NCBI RefSeq assembly: GCF_030758315.1
Contig: NZ_CP132336.1
Coordinates: forward strand, 3,253,001-3,317,000
Reading direction: 5' to 3'
Length of the DNA stretch: 64,000 nucleotides
DNA from: Pararhizobium sp. IMCC3301
GTDB lineage: Bacteria > Pseudomonadota > Alphaproteobacteria > Rhizobiales > GCA-2746425
Part shown: piece after piece, positions 45,113 to 54,186 of the stretch
How positions within the stretch are numbered: the stretch's first letter is position 1
Layout: each line of letters starts with the position of its first letter
Notes under the pieces: generated by a model
Databases searched by the model: none
The model's input: only the letters and a program-made list of their open reading frames with translations
What the model was told of the DNA's origin: nothing
Position numbers and translations under genes: made by a program

Positions 45113-46660
45113 TCACAGCAAGCCCTGAATCGGCAATTGGCCTACAATCCATGATAACGCCCGTCTGTGCCATCCTGCCTCTGGCTCGACAGTCATATTT
45201 TGTGGCAGGCCGGCGCGCGCCACGTCCCAGTGCAAAGCATGTCCTTTAAGCGCGACACGGTAAGCCTGATCCGGCGCGCAAAGGCTGTCGCACAAGGCTG
45301 TCAGTTCTTCCAACAATGCCGACTCCTCGAACACAAGCCCAAGTTCAGTGTTAGTAAACGCCGAGCGCAGATCGAAGTTCAGCGAGCCGACAATCGCCTG
45401 CCGCCCGTCCATCAGGAATACCTTGGAATGCAGCGCGTCGCGTTTGCGACCGGGCAACGCGGGTTTCGCATATTCGTGGATGTGGCCCCCTGCGGCCAGC
45501 AACGGGCCTCGATAATGGCGATAGGCACCATAGACCAGTATCAGATCGGTCGATGAGAGGGCGTTGGTCAGCAGCGATACCCGGACGCCCCGCGCTATAA
45601 GCCGGGTCAACCCCGCGATGCCAACCTCGCCCGGCACGAAATAGGGCGTCATCAGCCGCACTTCTGTTTTTGCGGCGGCCAGAATGCCGGCAACGGCAGT
45701 CGACATCCAGGGCGCAGAATGTTGGCCATAGACCTTTTCTGGCGGGTCGGCCAGAAGCTGCACTTTGGATGTCCAGCGCAGGCGTTCAGTCAGGAAGATG
45801 TCGACTGCCCGCCCCTGCATCGTCTGCTCCAGAAACCGGCGTGACGGAGCAGACCCGACGTGCCGCGCCAGACGTTTGCAAAACCCAGGTTTGTTGACCT
45901 TGAAGCCGGGCCAGATGGCGGCAATCGGTAAAGACAGGCCAAGGTTCCAAAAACTGTCGAATACGGTTGAAACCTCGGTCACCTTGCCACCCACCAGCAT
46001 GATGTCGGCATCAATGTACATACGGTTGCCCTCGTCTGCACCAAAATAGGTGTTGCCAATATTGCGACCGCCGATGATCGCCAGCCGCCCATCCGCGATC
46101 CAGAGCTTGCCATGCATGCGCCGGTTGAACCGGGTCAGCCCCAATATCATCTCCAGCATCCGGCGTAACCCATGACCGTGGTGCCGCGTCGGATTGAACA
46201 GGCGCACCTCGATCATCTTGTGCTGGCTGAGGGCCAGAAATGCCGGATCGAACCCTTGCACGTTCACATCATCCAGCAACAGGCGGATGCGCACGCCCCG
46301 GTCTGCGGCAGCGACCAGCGCATCAATCAGCAGCCAACCCGCCATATCGGTGCTCCAGATGTAATACATCAGATCCAGACTGCGCCCCGCCTTCGCGGCC
46401 GACAGCGCACGCGCGGCAAAAGCATCGGCGTTGTCAAGCAGCAGCATCAGGCCACTTTGCCCGGAATGCCGTGTTTCCAGCGGTGCCAACTGCGCATCAA
46501 GCGGTGTTTGCAGCCCCGCGACGGGTAGCGCGGTTGACACAGGCCCCCGCACCTTTTGCAGAAAGCGGCGGTAGGAACGATACGCCAGCCAGGAGGCAAA
46601 GGCGAGCAGCACCGCTATCCCAGCGACCCACAACACGAGAAGGATGCTGTGGTGGATCAT
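45113..46660 (-). CDS. Phospholipase D family protein (cardiolipin synthase-like)
   Basis: A 515-residue membrane-anchored enzyme: N-terminal helix (ILLVLWVAGIAVLLAFASWL), then two HKD motifs, RMHGKLWIADGRLAIIGGRN near residue 185 and ALHSKVFLMDGRQAIVGSLN near 405. These make one PLD active site. It likely forms cardiolipin or hydrolyses phospholipid. It overlaps by four bases with the endonuclease/exonuclease/phosphatase gene upstream, a pairing frequent in proteobacteria. Confidence 0.93.
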   Translation of the reverse strand: MIHHSILLVLWVAGIAVLLAFASWLAYRSYRRFLQKVRGPVSTALPVAGLQTPLDAQLAPLETRHSGQSGLMLLLDNADAFAARALSAAKAGRSLDLMYYIWSTDMAGWLLIDALVAAADRGVRIRLLLDDVNVQGFDPAFLALSQHKMIEVRLFNPTRHHGHGLRRMLEMILGLTRFNRRMHGKLWIADGRLAIIGGRNIGNTYFGADEGNRMYIDADIMLVGGKVTEVSTVFDSFWNLGLSLPIAAIWPGFKVNKPGFCKRLARHVGSAPSRRFLEQTMQGRAVDIFLTERLRWTSKVQLLADPPEKVYGQHSAPWMSTAVAGILAAAKTEVRLMTPYFVPGEVGIAGLTRLIARGVRVSLLTNALSSTDLILVYGAYRHYRGPLLAAGGHIHEYAKPALPGRKRDALHSKVFLMDGRQAIVGSLNFDLRSAFTNTELGLVFEESALLEELTALCDSLCAPDQAYRVALKGHALHWDVARAGLPQNMTVEPEAGWHRRALSWIVGQLPIQGLL

Positions 46661-47448
46661 GTCAGCTTTGCCATGGGAAAGCCGCCAAGCCGCAGTCTTG
46701 CCTTGATCGGCAAATGGTCCGACGCACGGCGCGACAGCGGGCTGTCATGCGCCGTTACTTCTAGCAGTTCGCCATGCGGCGACAGCATCATCCGGTCCAG
46801 CGCCAATATCGGATAGCGGCCCGGAAAACTGAGCCGGGCTTCGGCAATCTGGAAATGCTGGCTCAGGGTTTGCAGCGCCGCCCCGCCGCCCCGCCATTCA
46901 TTCAGATCGCCCAGCAGAAGGGTCGGTCGGCCCTCAAGCTGACTGATCTTGTCGATCAGCGCGCTGGCTTGTGCGGCACGCGAGACGGGCAACAGCCCCA
47001 GATGTGCATTCACGATGCGCAAAGGCTGCCCTGCAATCACCAGATCGGTCACGAGCGCCCCGCGCGGCTCGAGCCCCGGCAGGACAAGCTGCTGCACCTC
47101 TTGCACCAGCGCATTGCGGACCAGCAGCAGGTTGCCGTGCCAGCCATGTGCATCGCCCACACCGTCCAGCGGCACTACAGTCAGGCCCAGATCGCGGCGA
47201 ATGCTGTCCAGATCCAGCAACCCTGTGCGCGTGCCAAACCGAGTGTCTGCCTCTTGCAAGGCCAGAATATCGGGCCGGATTTCGGCGATCACTTCCGCGG
47301 TCCGCGCCAGATATCGCCGCCGGTCGGTGCCGATGCCCTTGTGGATATTGTAGGAGGCCACAGATAGATCGGCGGCTGGGTCATCTGCGGGGCCTGTCGT
47401 TACGGTTTGCGGCGGATCGTTGCCGGGTGCAGTGCCCGATATGGGCAC
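46657..47448 (-). CDS. Endonuclease/exonuclease/phosphatase family protein
   Basis: A 263-residue protein with the EEP fold: SVASYNIHKGIG (Asn), ILALQEADTRFG (Glu), RIVNAHLGLLP (His), LLLGDLNEWRGG (Asp/Asn), and the final SDHLPIKARLRL (Asp-His). It has no clear signal peptide. It precedes the phospholipase D gene with an overlap, suggesting joint action, perhaps on phospholipid head groups or nucleic acid. Starts downstream of 47448 are possible. Confidence 0.9.
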   Translation of the reverse strand: MPISGTAPGNDPPQTVTTGPADDPAADLSVASYNIHKGIGTDRRRYLARTAEVIAEIRPDILALQEADTRFGTRTGLLDLDSIRRDLGLTVVPLDGVGDAHGWHGNLLLVRNALVQEVQQLVLPGLEPRGALVTDLVIAGQPLRIVNAHLGLLPVSRAAQASALIDKISQLEGRPTLLLGDLNEWRGGGAALQTLSQHFQIAEARLSFPGRYPILALDRMMLSPHGELLEVTAHDSPLSRRASDHLPIKARLRLGGFPMAKLT

Positions 47449-47551
47449 GCCGGGTGCACATTTATACCATGTGGTGGCAAACCGCTCTGCTGTCTGATCG
47501 TTCGCACGCGCAAAGCCTTGTACGCGGGTCGTCAGGCCACCTCCAACAGCG

Positions 47552-47656
47552 TCATTTACGCAGGTATTTGACCAATGCGGCGATGGCCAGCACCGCCAGC
47601 ACCACCATGACCCACATCCAAAGCCCGCCGTAACCCATGCTGTATCCCGTCATCAT
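47552..47656 (-). CDS. 34-residue single-helix membrane protein
   Basis: A very short gene read from ATG 47656 to TGA 47552. It begins MMTGYSMGYGGLWMW, has one membrane helix (VMVVLAVLAIAALV) and ends KYLRK. AAAGGA lies seven bases before the start. A near-consensus Fnr-type site is centred 65 bases upstream. The clean start, helix with positive end, and regulatory site support a real small protein; its function is unknown. Confidence 0.6.
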   Translation of the reverse strand: MMTGYSMGYGGLWMWVMVVLAVLAIAALVKYLRK

Positions 47657-47714
47657 CTTCGGTCCTTTCATAGTCATTCACCAATGAGAAAGACCTGTGC
47701 CCTGTCTTTTGTCG

Positions 47715-47728
47715 TTGATCCAGATCAG
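47715..47728. promoter_or_regulatory. Near-consensus Fnr site TTGAT-CCAG-ATCAG
   Basis: Nine of ten positions match the Fnr/FnrL consensus TTGAT-N4-ATCAA. It lies 59 bases before the 34-residue protein on the minus strand, a distance that allows activation from about -41. It is one of the seven related palindromes in the island. Confidence 0.6.
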
Positions 47729-47787
47729 CCAACGGGGCTGGACAGCGCAACGGTTGCTGTAAGCAAGGTCGCCAGCCTGCGACCGAC

Positions 47788-48591
47788 CTAAGACTTGCCG
47801 ATGACACCGGCCCAGTACTGATCGAGGCTGTTGCGCCACGTGTCGCCGGAGCTTTCTCCGAAGTTCCGCCGCTCTACTTTGGGCGCTGCAGCGAAGGATT
47901 CAGGCGACGCGTCGAGCACGTAGATCTCGTGGTCGTCGGTGGCACGCAGATCGGTCCAGCGTACGGCGACCAGCTCCTCGCCCATTCCCAGAAACCCACC
48001 GCGGGAGACCAGGACGTAGGCGATCGTCTTCAATTTGGGGTCGAGCACGACGTCCGTGATTTCCCCCAGCGTCGCATCATCGGGAGTGCGCAGATCCGCG
48101 CCGATGACCACATCCGCGCGCATCAGCCGGTCCATCTCGGTCACCGGCAGAGCCTTCGCCAGATGGGCGCGCCGCCACTCCGTCCGCGTCTCGGGGTCGT
48201 CGGCTTCAATGCCGACCAGCTCGTCATGCTCCTCGTAGATTTGCTGCATGGAAGCGAGCACCATCTGGCAGGCGTCCTCGTTTCCTCCGAATGCATAGAC
48301 GTCTGCTGCGTCGCGCAGCGCCTGCATCCGCTGGCGTGTTGTACCAACCAGGCCGAAGCCCGTGCCATAGCCGCCGGATCCTATTCCGTAGCCACCTGGC
48401 GCCAGCACCCCGAAGCCGATGCGCGCCAGCTCGCCCTCAAACGCCCGGAGGTCGCTTTGGCACTGCTGCGCCGCCTGCCCCTCGGAAGCCGTCGTGTCCG
48501 GAAGCGATTCCACGTCCGCCGCGCGAACGGCGAAGGGGCCGCTCGCGACTGCAAGGATGACCGCCGAAGTGAGTGATATTAATAGCCGCAT
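47788..48591 (-). CDS. Exported PRC-barrel protein
   Basis: A 267-residue protein with a signal peptide (MRLLISLTSAVILAVASGPF AVRAA), a Gly-rich stretch (PGGYGIGSGGYGTGFG), a helical middle and a PRC-barrel (GADLRTPDDATLGEITDVVL, TIAYVLVSRGGFLGMGEELV). It is a paralogue of the PRC part of the chimera at 34622-35617; both share QCxxDLRAF after the signal peptide. A periplasmic or envelope structural role is likely but unproven. Confidence 0.85.
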   Translation of the reverse strand: MRLLISLTSAVILAVASGPFAVRAADVESLPDTTASEGQAAQQCQSDLRAFEGELARIGFGVLAPGGYGIGSGGYGTGFGLVGTTRQRMQALRDAADVYAFGGNEDACQMVLASMQQIYEEHDELVGIEADDPETRTEWRRAHLAKALPVTEMDRLMRADVVIGADLRTPDDATLGEITDVVLDPKLKTIAYVLVSRGGFLGMGEELVAVRWTDLRATDDHEIYVLDASPESFAAAPKVERRNFGESSGDTWRNSLDQYWAGVIGKS

Positions 48592-48644
48592 GAGAATATC
48601 CTTTCCTCAAATGTTGTCCAACGGGCAATCCGGTCGATCTCCCG

Positions 48645-48845
48645 TCACTCCGCTGAAACCGGCGCATCGAAGGCACCGCAGGAGGCCTGAAGGATTGGCG
48701 CCGTGTCGCCACCCTCTATGACAGATGGCCGAAGATCTTTCTGCCAGCTATCGCTCTCGAAGCAACTGTCATGTTCTGGCTCTAAATCAATTAGTCTGGA
48801 GCCTACGACGAAGGCCATAGCCGTCAGCAGAAACCAAAGTAGCAT
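48645..48845 (-). pseudogene. DUF4396 N-terminal fragment
   Basis: Starting at ATG 48845 the protein reads MLLWFLLTAMAFVVGSRLID, matching the first 20 residues of the intact DUF4396 gene at 22544, then leaves the family for an unrelated polar tail ending at 48645. The leader (48846-48969) is still like the other copy's leader and carries the island palindrome. Only the front of the gene survives. Confidence 0.7.
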
Positions 48846-48955
48846 GATCCCGTCTATCATCGTGTTCTCTGGCTTTCTCTGATTCTCGGGGATACTGCGT
48901 TTGCCGAATGTTCACCGAATAAGCTGTACCCTAACGCTAATCCTGACCGCCCGCG

Positions 48956-48969
48956 CTAACGCAGGTTAG
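48956..48969. promoter_or_regulatory. Palindrome CTAAC-GCAG-GTTAG upstream of the DUF4396 fragment
   Basis: On the minus strand this palindrome begins a leader that aligns without gaps, for about 70 bases, to the module at 38100-38183 in the left large repeat. It shows that the module has moved or been duplicated with its gene. Confidence 0.55.
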
Positions 48970-48975
48970 TGATGC

Positions 48976-49258
48976 ATGAGTATGGCGCTGCTGGCTGGTT
49001 TTGTCGTAGCCTATCCGATTAATTGGTGGCTCGTCACAAGAGGACTGAAACACGGGTTGCTGACCGTACGTGACCAACCGCCCGCGCGCGAAGTCGATGA
49101 TCCATCGCATGGCACGCATCAGCCCGTCGACGTCTCCCCGAACGAAGAGCCTGCGGACCAGGTTACGGCATCACGCGGGGAGATTGTTTGGATGACCGTG
49201 TTCTCGATTGCAGTGTTCGCCCTCGGAGGGCACGCGGTGGCGATTATTCACGGCAACA
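48976..49258 (+). pseudogene. DUF4396 C-terminal fragment
   Basis: The plus-strand frame MSMALLAGFVVAYPINWWLV then TRGLKHGLLTVRD, with the loop EVDDPSHGTHQP and a last helix, matches the final third of the DUF4396 protein. It lies back to back with the N-terminal fragment at 48645-48845, in opposite orientation, so an inversion as well as a deletion took place. Past about 49258 the frame runs antisense through a DUF1269 remnant. Confidence 0.75.
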
Positions 49259-49496
49259 TGTGTCGTCGAGTACAGGTTGGCAAAGGCTCGCGCCTGCTTG
49301 TGGGTCTTGTCGAAGGCGTCGCGCAACGCGGCTTCCTTCGACGTGTCGAGGTTTGTGCGGATGATCCGGCCGCCCTTTTCGCCCAGACGTTTGATCACCT
49401 GGTCCGAGGCGTACTCGCGCACCATCATGAACAGTGCGGCCTTTCAGCGTCGGCCTCGACTTCGGTGTCATAGCCGAACACGGTGAGTTCTGACAT
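49250..49496 (-). pseudogene. DUF1269-like protein remnant
   Basis: From ATG 49496 the frame gives MSELTVFGYDTEVEA, a DUF1269-type start, and stops after a few more codons. One base shift near 49441 continues as ALFMMVREYASDQVIKRLGE with KGGRIIRTNLDTSKEAALRD, the usual end of that family. The membrane-containing middle is missing. This is a deletion remnant plus a frameshift. Confidence 0.6.
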
Positions 49497-49670
49497 TCAT
49501 GTTGTTCCGTTGACTTCATGCGTTTATTTATCTTGCTGCCCGGTCGTCTTCAGGAAGTCGGCAGGTGGCTGTAAATGACCCGCGACCCAGAGAGCCGCCC
49601 GTTCTTCGGCCGGAGCCAAAGGCGAGACTGCGCGGCGCGGGGTCGAATGCGCCTTTATGGGCCGACCGGA

Positions 49671-50453
49671 TCACTCCATGAACCAGCCGTGGCTGACGAT
49701 GATCGACTGACCGGTCAGCGCGTTGGTGGGGAAGGCCGCGAACAAATGCGCGATCTCGGCGACGTCCTCGACAGTGGTGAACTCCTTGTCCACCGTGCCG
49801 CCCAGCATGATCCGGTTGACGACCTCCTCTTCCGAGATGCCCAGCTCCCTCGCCTGTTCGGGGATCTGCTTTTCGACCAGTGGCGTTTTCACGAATCCCG
49901 GGCAGATGACGTTGGCCCGCACGCCGTGCGCCGCGCCCTCCTTGGCGATCACGCGGGCCAGGCCCAGCAGCCCGTGCTTGGCCGTGACATAGGCCGCCTT
50001 TAGCGGCGAGGCTTCCTTGGAATGCACCGAGCCCATCAAAATGACCGTGCCGGACCCGGCCTTGTACATGTATGGCAAGCAGGCCTTGGTGGTCAGAAAC
50101 GCCCCGTTAAGATGTATCGACAGCAGTTTCTTCCAGTCATCATACGGGAAATCCTGCAATTCGTGCACGATCTGGATGCCGGCATTGGACACCAGAACAT
50201 CGACGCCGCCCCATGTATCGACGACCGCTTGCACCCCGCCGTTGACCGCCGCCTCATCGGTGACGTTCATCGCAACGCCGATCGCTTCTCCCGGACCCAT
50301 CCGGGTCAGGTCTGCGGCGGTTTTCTCGGCGGACTCCAGCGCCAGATCGGCGATCGCGACTTTTGCGCCCGATTGCACGTAGCGTTTGGCGATCTCGGCT
50401 CCGATGCCACGGGCAGCACCAGTGACGATACAGATTTTTCCATTCAGATTCAT
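49671..50453 (-). CDS. bdhA: 3-hydroxybutyrate dehydrogenase
   Basis: A 260-residue short-chain dehydrogenase. NAD motif [16 protein letters not shown], structural [10 protein letters not shown], catalytic Ser in ILMGSVHS and YVTAKHG with Tyr/Lys, and the D-3-hydroxybutyrate dehydrogenase-type [20 protein letters not shown] segment near residue 205. It interconverts 3-hydroxybutyrate and acetoacetate. It is downstream of acetoacetate decarboxylase and patatin on the same strand, a set tied to polyhydroxybutyrate and ketone-body use. Confidence 0.9.
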   Translation of the reverse strand: MNLNGKICIVTGAARGIGAEIAKRYVQSGAKVAIADLALESAEKTAADLTRMGPGEAIGVAMNVTDEAAVNGGVQAVVDTWGGVDVLVSNAGIQIVHELQDFPYDDWKKLLSIHLNGAFLTTKACLPYMYKAGSGTVILMGSVHSKEASPLKAAYVTAKHGLLGLARVIAKEGAAHGVRANVICPGFVKTPLVEKQIPEQARELGISEEEVVNRIMLGGTVDKEFTTVEDVAEIAHLFAAFPTNALTGQSIIVSHGWFME

Positions 50454-50507
50454 GACAGGTTCCTTCCCGGTTTTCGATTGGATTCAAGACGCACTTTTGC
50501 GCCAGGT

Positions 50508-51254
50508 TTACTTGAAATGTGGCAGGTAGTCGTGCACCACCTTGCCCAGCCCCAGCGTGAGATCGGCCAGAATATGACTGGCCGACAGCACCTCGAGCAC
50601 CGGCAGATTCGCCACCGGCGCCAAGGCATGGCCATGCAGTTCCAGCGCCGCTGGTCCGCTCCATGCGCCCTTTACCGTCACGTCCTCCAGGTAATATTCG
50701 ACCAGTTCGCAAATGCGCGGCGTACAGTCGACATGCGGGATGATCTTCAGCAGATAGCTGGGTGCCAGCAGACTTTGCCGCACCTGCTGGAAATCCAGTT
50801 CGCGATGCTTGTAGCCCATCGTGCCGCTGGCGACCTGGATCGAGCCGACATTGAGCGTGCCGACCAGCGTGTCCTTCTCGACGTGCAAGCAGGGCTCGGC
50901 CAGTTTCTTGGGGAATCCCCAAATCTCGCGCCCGCCGGAAATCGGGCTATCGTCGTTCAGATACATCGCATGGACATAGCCGCCCTTGCGGCCTTCGAAA
51001 CTGACCGGGATCACTTGGCCGCTCTCGGTGTAATCGCCAAAACCGGTGGAATCCGGCATCCGGATGAATTCGTATTTCACCACTGGTCCGGTCACTTCCA
51101 GCGGCTCCGGAACCACCGCCCGCAGGGCATCCATATCCGTGCGATAGGTGATGACCATGTATTCGCGGTTGGCGAATTTATACGGCCCCGGCGGATAGGA
51201 CGGATTGGTCAGCGGCATTGCGAAGGCGGTATCGCGGATCTGTTGCAGGTTCAT
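50508..51254 (-). CDS. adc: Acetoacetate decarboxylase
   Basis: A 248-residue decarboxylase with the Schiff-base lysine motif [15 protein letters not shown] near residue 115 and the family's [16 protein letters not shown] and [20 protein letters not shown]. It turns acetoacetate to acetone and CO2, consuming a proton. It lies 54 bases before the 3-hydroxybutyrate dehydrogenase gene. Confidence 0.94.
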   Translation of the reverse strand: MNLQQIRDTAFAMPLTNPSYPPGPYKFANREYMVITYRTDMDALRAVVPEPLEVTGPVVKYEFIRMPDSTGFGDYTESGQVIPVSFEGRKGGYVHAMYLNDDSPISGGREIWGFPKKLAEPCLHVEKDTLVGTLNVGSIQVASGTMGYKHRELDFQQVRQSLLAPSYLLKIIPHVDCTPRICELVEYYLEDVTVKGAWSGPAALELHGHALAPVANLPVLEVLSASHILADLTLGLGKVVHDYLPHFK

Positions 51255-51266
51255 GTGGTGTCTCCG

Positions 51267-52382
51267 TCAGGTTGGCTGTTTTGCCCGCGATTTTGTCAGA
51301 TCGAATACCCGGACATGGACGGTGTCCTTGTGGCGCGCTTTCCAGTCCGGGTGGTTGAGCGTGGTGATCACATCCCGTTCGCCGTCCCGCCAGTGGTCAA
51401 GCACCGAGGCCCGTGAGAACTCGTAGTCTTTGGACTGCTTTTCGTGTCTGGTCTGCCGGTAGATCAGATGCGCGATGGTGATGTCGGGATCTCGGTCATT
51501 CGACAGCAGCGCACGCGCGTCGGGATCGTTGCGCAATTCGGGCGGCAGTTTGCCATACAACCGTCTGTCCGCATCGCGTCTCACATGCATGTAGCACAGC
51601 AAATCGGTGTTCAGCCGGGTCCGGCTGGAAAAGCGGATTTCCTTGGTGCGCGCCTCGATGTCCCAGATCGAAGTCGGCATCTTGCCGCGTGCGTTGAACA
51701 AATCGACCTGAAAGATGCACAGGTCTGCGTCGGACCGTTCGTCATAAACATATTGCAGCGGCGTGTTCGACACCAACCCGCCGTCCCAGTAGAACGCGCC
51801 GTCGATCTCGACGGCGGGAAACCCCGGCGGCAGAGCGCCGCTGGCCATGATATGATCGGGCGTGATCGTCTGTTTTGCGCTGTCGAACCACGTCATGTTG
51901 CCGGTCTCGACATTGACCGCACCGACGCAAAGGCGGACTGCACCGGCGTTGAGATAGTCGAAATCCGCAAGCTCCAGCAGGGTTTCGCGTAACGGCGAGG
52001 TGTCATAGAAACTGTTGGCACCGATACTTCCGGCAGGCATCATCGCAGCCGGCGGAAAGCGTGGTGAAAAGAATCCCGGCACACCCTGCGCCATCGTCGC
52101 GGCGGCGCTCAGTTCGTTGTAGAACCCGCGCGGCATCAGGCCGGCGAGGAAAGGCATTGCGGCGCTTCCGGACGATACCAGATCCCAGAATGCCCGCAGC
52201 CTTTCGACGCGGCGCTCGGGTGGATTGCCAGCGATCAGCGCTGCGTTGAACGCTCCGATGGAAACCCCTGCGACCCATTCCGTCCGCCGCCCGCTGGCAA
52301 ATAGCGCCTCGTAGGCGCCGGCCTGGTAGGCACCTAGCGCGCCACCGCCCTGCAACACCAGTACGTTTTGTTCGGTTCCCAT
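51267..52382 (-). CDS. Patatin-like phospholipase
   Basis: A 371-residue lipid hydrolase with the oxyanion loop LVLQGGGALGAYQAGAYEAL, nucleophile VAGVSIGAFNAALIAG and the Asp dyad AFYWDGGLVSNTPLQY. A C-terminal DUF3734-like part follows (KEIRFSSRTRLNTDLLCYMH). ATG 52382 fits the family; an ATG at 52400 adds six residues. It heads the operon with adc and bdhA and has been found with PHB metabolism genes elsewhere, where some patatins act as PHB or lipid hydrolases. Confidence 0.9.
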   Translation of the reverse strand: MGTEQNVLVLQGGGALGAYQAGAYEALFASGRRTEWVAGVSIGAFNAALIAGNPPERRVERLRAFWDLVSSGSAAMPFLAGLMPRGFYNELSAAATMAQGVPGFFSPRFPPAAMMPAGSIGANSFYDTSPLRETLLELADFDYLNAGAVRLCVGAVNVETGNMTWFDSAKQTITPDHIMASGALPPGFPAVEIDGAFYWDGGLVSNTPLQYVYDERSDADLCIFQVDLFNARGKMPTSIWDIEARTKEIRFSSRTRLNTDLLCYMHVRRDADRRLYGKLPPELRNDPDARALLSNDRDPDITIAHLIYRQTRHEKQSKDYEFSRASVLDHWRDGERDVITTLNHPDWKARHKDTVHVRVFDLTKSRAKQPT

Positions 52383-52560
52383 GGGAATAATGCACTCCAC
52401 GCGATTATTGTGATTACATCTTCAAGCTATTGAGCGGCAGGCAACATTCAAGTGAAACGCCAATTAAGCGGCCAATTCTTACTGCGGGTCCTGCATTGTC
52501 GATCCAAATACAGATATTTTAACAATGGTACTTTGCACACTGAACTACAAGGTCGCCGCA

Positions 52561-52764
52561 ATGACCAACACGACGTCTCCACCAGATATGCCGGATGTGC
52601 CAGATATGCCTGACTTTCACAACCCTGAGGTCGTGACTGCGCTGGTCCGCAACCGCAATCCTTATCTGGCTCGCCGTTTGCATGAATTGTCCGAAGTATG
52701 GTTGCAACGATTACGCCTGCCATTCGGACAAAATGCACATTTGACCAGGATTGGTGCGAACTGA
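52561..52764 (+). CDS. Small hypothetical protein (low support)
   Basis: A possible 67-residue protein with the repeated DMPDVPDMPDF segment and FHNPEVVTALVRNRNPYLAR. I recognise no family. The start could be at 52525. It may be a remnant, since the last 25 residues change in character. Confidence 0.3.
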   Translation: MTNTTSPPDMPDVPDMPDFHNPEVVTALVRNRNPYLARRLHELSEVWLQRLRLPFGQNAHLTRIGAN

Positions 52765-52924
52765 GATCCTCCGATAATCGGTGATCCGGGCGATCGCAGG
52801 TGATCGCGCCAGATCCTGCGCTACAGTAATGTTCTCGGATGAACAGCGTCTCCAATATATTCGCCTCAGGTAAGCATCTTGATCGGTGTGCCCGCGCGGA
52901 GCGATATTTGTCAGAGAGTGCGCG

Positions 52925-53146
52925 ATGCAATGGATTGTTGACAACTGGTTTCTGGTCCTGCTGATCGGAGGATTTATCGTGATGCATCTGTTTCATGGTC
53001 ACGGCGGCGGTCACGGAAATGGATCGCGCCATCGCGAGCCCGAAGACCAACGCGACCAGGATCTACACGAAGATCAGAGGCGCTCCAACACCGATGAGAC
53101 TGCGGCCGATCCGAACGCTGACCCACCGCGTGACGAGCAGCGCTGA
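52925..53146 (+). CDS. Small His/Gly-rich membrane-anchored protein (DUF2933-like)
   Basis: A 73-residue protein: one helix (WIVDNWFLVLLIGGFIVMHL F) then GHGGGHGNGSRHRE and a very charged, Asp/Arg-rich tail. It resembles the protein at 29044-29325 in both layout and context, since each is beside an FAD oxidoreductase-CBS-cfa module. It may bind metal at the membrane. Confidence 0.68.
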   Translation: MQWIVDNWFLVLLIGGFIVMHLFHGHGGGHGNGSRHREPEDQRDQDLHEDQRRSNTDETAADPNADPPRDEQR

Positions 53147-53194
53147 GGGGCGGCGGGATGCTCAGGTACAGCAAGGACGTAGACGACAGAAGCA

Positions 53195-53348
53195 TAGCAT
53201 GAACCTCGACGTGCGCCGACTGGTGAAACGGGATGCCGGGGAACTGGGCCTACCGGCTTTCGCTGCCCAGGCACCTGTTGCTTCCGTTCGCTCGGCGCCG
53301 GTATCGCGCGCCGTTGGCCGATCCAAGCTGCAGCCATGCCGACTGTGA
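53195..53348 (+). pseudogene. FAD oxidoreductase C-terminal remnant
   Basis: Two short frames match the end of the FAD oxidoreductase at 27825: MNLDVRRLVKRDAGELG, then after one frameshift LPRHLLLPFARRRYRAPLAD with PSCSHADCE. The order remnant, CBS, cfa-fragment is the same as the module at 25704-28997, so this is a second, decayed copy on the other strand. Confidence 0.75.
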
Positions 53349-53438
53349 ATGAGTCTGGTGCACGCACGACGAGCACGAAAGCACGGTCGCCGTTGCTCCG
53401 TGATCCAAGAGCGAAAACTGAGACGAAAGGAAATTGCC

Positions 53439-54134
53439 ATGTTGGTCAAAGACGTCATGACGAAAAAGGTCGTCACCGTGACACCCGAAACCCGGATTGA
53501 GGAAATTGTCCGCCTGTTTCTCAAACACCATATCAGCGGCGTACCCGTAGTGGATGAGGCGGGTGCCGTCGCAGGACTGGTCAGCGAGGGTGATCTGATG
53601 CGCCGGGTCGCCGATGCGCCGCGCCGGTCCTGGTGGCTTGAACTTTTCGCTGGTGACGGGACCAGCGCAGCCGACTATGTGAAAGCCCACGGTCGGCAGG
53701 CCCGTGATGTGATGACGCGCGAAATGATCACCCTGCCAGAGGACACGCCGGTCGGCCGTGCGGCGGCGGTGCTTGAAAAACACCGGATGAAGCGGATTCC
53801 GGTTCTGCGCGACGGCAAGCTTGTCGGGATCGTCAGCCGGAGCAACCTGTTGCAGGGCCTGTCGGTGGCTTCTGCCATTCCCGAGCCCAGCGCCGATGAG
53901 CGCGTGATACCGGCCCGCATCCTTGAGGCTTTGGCTGACGTGCCGGGAATTCAGGTGTCTTTGGTCAATGTGGTGGTCAACGACGGCGTCGCCAGCATTT
54001 ACGGCATGGTCGAAACGATTTCGAGGCCAACGCCATCCGCTTGGCCGCCGAAGAGGCCGTGGGCGAAGGTAAGGTCGAAATCCAGTTGGGCCGCCTTCCG
54101 GCGTGGGGCTACGGCTATGGCATTTGACGCTTAA
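53439..54134 (+). CDS. CBS-pair/BON protein with late frameshift
   Basis: A 231-codon frame from ATG 53439 (GAAAGGAA upstream). CBS1 has VKDVMTKKVVTVTPETR and ISGVPVVDEAGAVAGLVSEG, CBS2 has MKRIPVLRDGKLVGIVSRSN, and the BON domain starts VPGIQVSLVNVVVNDGVASI. After GMVE (about 54013) the frame changes: the other frame continues DFEANAIRLAAEEAVGEGKV then EIQLGRLPAWGYGYGI, ending at 54127, exactly as in the relative at 27110. One missing base there spoils the last 40 residues, or it is a sequencing error. Confidence 0.8.
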   Translation: MLVKDVMTKKVVTVTPETRIEEIVRLFLKHHISGVPVVDEAGAVAGLVSEGDLMRRVADAPRRSWWLELFAGDGTSAADYVKAHGRQARDVMTREMITLPEDTPVGRAAAVLEKHRMKRIPVLRDGKLVGIVSRSNLLQGLSVASAIPEPSADERVIPARILEALADVPGIQVSLVNVVVNDGVASIYGMVETISRPTPSAWPPKRPWAKVRSKSSWAAFRRGATAMAFDA

Positions 54135-54186
54135 AACTACTGTGTTCCGCCGAAATATGCTGGTTTTTAAAAAGTGAGATTATGTA

